Shown here: piece after piece, positions 12,765 through 13,361 of the stretch
How positions within the stretch are numbered: position 1 is the first letter of the stretch
How the letters are laid out: each line of letters begins with the position of its first letter
Origin: JAEUNJ01 sp052035955
GTDB taxonomy: Bacteria > Pseudomonadota > Gammaproteobacteria > Burkholderiales > Rhodocyclaceae
Assembly (NCBI GenBank): GCA_052035955.1
Contig: JBPOHD010000051.1
Location: 1-13,361 of the forward strand
Length of the DNA: 13,361 bases
Direction of reading: 5' to 3'
Translations under genes and position numbers: made by a program
The notes under the pieces: generated by a model
The model's database searches: none
Told to the model about the DNA's origin: nothing
The model's input: only the letters and a program-made list of their open reading frames with translations

Positions 12765-13154
12765 GGGGAAAGAAAACGCGCCCCGTTGCGGTGGCCCTGC
12801 GGGCTGCCCGGGCTCCGGACCGCCGGCCCGGCCGGCCGCTGAACTCGCTTCGCTCGGACAACGCGGCCGGACTTCCCCGGTCCGGCGGTCCTTCCGCTCG
12901 GCGGCGCAAAGGGGAAAGTACACCGCCCGCTGCCTCCTCGCCCCGACTTGCCGGATTTTCCCCTGGTTCCCGACGGCCGATGGCGCGAGGGTTCGGCGAA
13001 CACCCTATTGCCAGAACATCGGGATGCGGGTTAAATCGCATTGTCCTAGTGGCCGTGCCATGCGCCCAGGCCGCCGGTTGCATGAACACACGGCCGAAGC
13101 CCCTTTTCACGCTGCATTTTAGGCCCCCCTAAATGAGCCCAAGGAGTTGAATCG

Positions 13155-13241
13155 ATGGAGTTGTTCTTTGCATCCACCGCCAACAAACCGGCCAAAGACG
13201 CTTTGTTTTCCGTCATTGTTAGGCACCACACTTTACGTTGA
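13155..13241 (+). CDS. Possible 28-residue upstream ORF (leader peptide candidate)
   Basis: An ATG at 13155 is preceded by AAGGAG (13141-13146) at 8 nt, a near-ideal ribosome binding site. The frame runs 28 codons (MELFFASTANK at the start, VRHHTLR at the end) to TGA. It ends 11 nt before a strong hairpin and 112 nt before the start of the right-edge gene. No family is recognised. It could be a translated leader, a small protein or chance. An overlapping minus-strand frame (13046-13231) has a less convincing start. Confidence 0.3.
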   Translation: MELFFASTANKPAKDALFSVIVRHHTLR

Positions 13242-13252
13242 ACTAAACCGCT

Positions 13253-13284
13253 GACGCGGTGGTGGCAGGAGTCACCACTGCGTT
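13253..13284 (+). promoter_or_regulatory. 12-bp stem-loop in the leader of the right-edge gene
   Basis: Bases 13253-13264 pair with 13273-13284 in a continuous 12-bp stem that includes two G-U pairs. The 8-base loop is GCAGGAGT. No U-tract follows, so this is not an intrinsic terminator. The loop carries AGGAG, which resembles a Shine-Dalgarno or a GGA-type binding site for a CsrA-like protein (inference). Confidence 0.5.
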
Positions 13285-13310
13285 TGCATTTCCGGCATCG
13301 CTTTGTCCGA

Positions 13311-13346
13311 TCCTCGTCATTGGGAATGTTCCCGACTTGACGAGGA
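13311..13346 (+). promoter_or_regulatory. Stem-loop enclosing the ribosome binding site of the right-edge gene
   Basis: TCCTCGTC (13311-13318) is perfectly complementary to GACGAGGA (13339-13346), which includes most of the Shine-Dalgarno of the ATG at 13354. A second small stem, GGGA with TCCC, lies inside (13322-13333). When folded, the structure should block translation initiation. Confidence 0.5.
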
Positions 13347-13353
13347 GAACGAC

Positions 13354-13361
13354 ATGACCGA
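13354..13361 (+). CDS. Start of an unidentified gene (runs off right edge)
   Basis: ATG ACC GA follows GAGGAG with a spacing of about 6 nt. Only two full codons (Met-Thr) are visible, so the product cannot be named. The preceding 110 bases are highly structured, suggesting post-transcriptional control. Confidence 0.45.

Larger units (their letters stand above)
12590..13353. other. Long region without a clear large gene
   Basis: After the repeats at the end of cbbR, bases 12660-12960 are GC-rich and carry an interspersed-repeat-like hairpin. Bases 12960-13110 show nothing I recognise. Bases 13118-13353 are less GC-rich and hold a small inverted repeat (TTTAGG-CCCC-CCTAAA, 13118-13133), a short ORF and two stem-loops before the right-edge gene. 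Several open frames cross the GC-rich part on both strands, but none has a recognisable product or a clear ribosome binding site. Confidence 0.6.

Noticed and set aside
11314..13122. A 602-codon plus-strand frame overlapping cbbY and cbbR
   Set aside because: It is a frame shadow of cbbR extended through the GC-rich repeats; the cbbR frame carries the HTH and effector domain.
12450..13132. Several 120-165-codon frames in the GC-rich region after cbbR
   Set aside because: They cross the tandem repeats and the interspersed hairpin, have no clear ribosome binding sites and look like spurious frames in repeat DNA.
13218..13224. GTTAGGC resembling an integron attC core site
   Set aside because: No matching partner core or imperfect long inverted repeat at the proper distance and no integrase; a 7-base match is expected by chance.
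13253..13353. Known riboswitch class (SAM, SAH, TPP, cobalamin, guanidine, c-di-GMP) before the right-edge gene
   Set aside because: None of the conserved sequence cores I know for these classes could be found; only generic stem-loops are seen.

Overview
The window is a Calvin-Benson-Bassham (CBB) gene cluster built on form II RubisCO. It comes from a GC-rich proteobacterium. A betaproteobacterium (Rhodocyclales-like) is my best guess from the gene set, the protein character and the GTAGGAGCG-type hairpin repeats, but no rRNA or other taxonomic marker is present, so this is inference.

Layout. All metabolic genes lie on the minus strand, in transcription order from right to left: cbbY (xylulose-1,5-bisphosphate phosphatase), cbbM (form II RubisCO), a roughly 520-bp spacer with a hairpin-repeat array, cbbQ and cbbO (RubisCO activase pair), a first class I fructose-1,6-bisphosphatase (fbpA here), a second FBPase-like gene (fbpB here), prk (phosphoribulokinase), tkt (transketolase), and the first 50 codons of a type I glyceraldehyde-3-phosphate dehydrogenase that runs off the left edge. 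The LysR-type regulator cbbR is divergent on the plus strand. To its right are about 760 bp without a clear large gene: repeats, a short ORF with a good Shine-Dalgarno, two strong stem-loops, and the first codons of another plus-strand gene at the right edge.

How it works together. Prk makes ribulose-1,5-bisphosphate and CbbM carboxylates it. CbbQ/CbbO remove inhibitory sugar phosphates from RubisCO and CbbY dephosphorylates the misfire product xylulose-1,5-bisphosphate. Gap, FBPase and transketolase belong to the reductive and regenerative phases. CbbR is the expected activator.

Main observations. (1) The second FBPase (3182-4234) is an intact, well-conserved protein that has lost several residues of the metal and phosphate site, next to a fully canonical copy. 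(2) One promoter module, ATAAG-N15-CTTAT-N7-ATAAG with a -10-like hexamer at fixed distance, recurs before cbbY, fbpA, fbpB (one half-site lost) and, degenerately, cbbM. It looks like the CbbR operator and predicts a nearly leaderless cbbY mRNA. (3) A terminator-like hairpin sits between the fbpA promoter and its start codon. (4) The right-edge gene has a short upstream ORF, a 12-bp hairpin and a hairpin that encloses its ribosome binding site.
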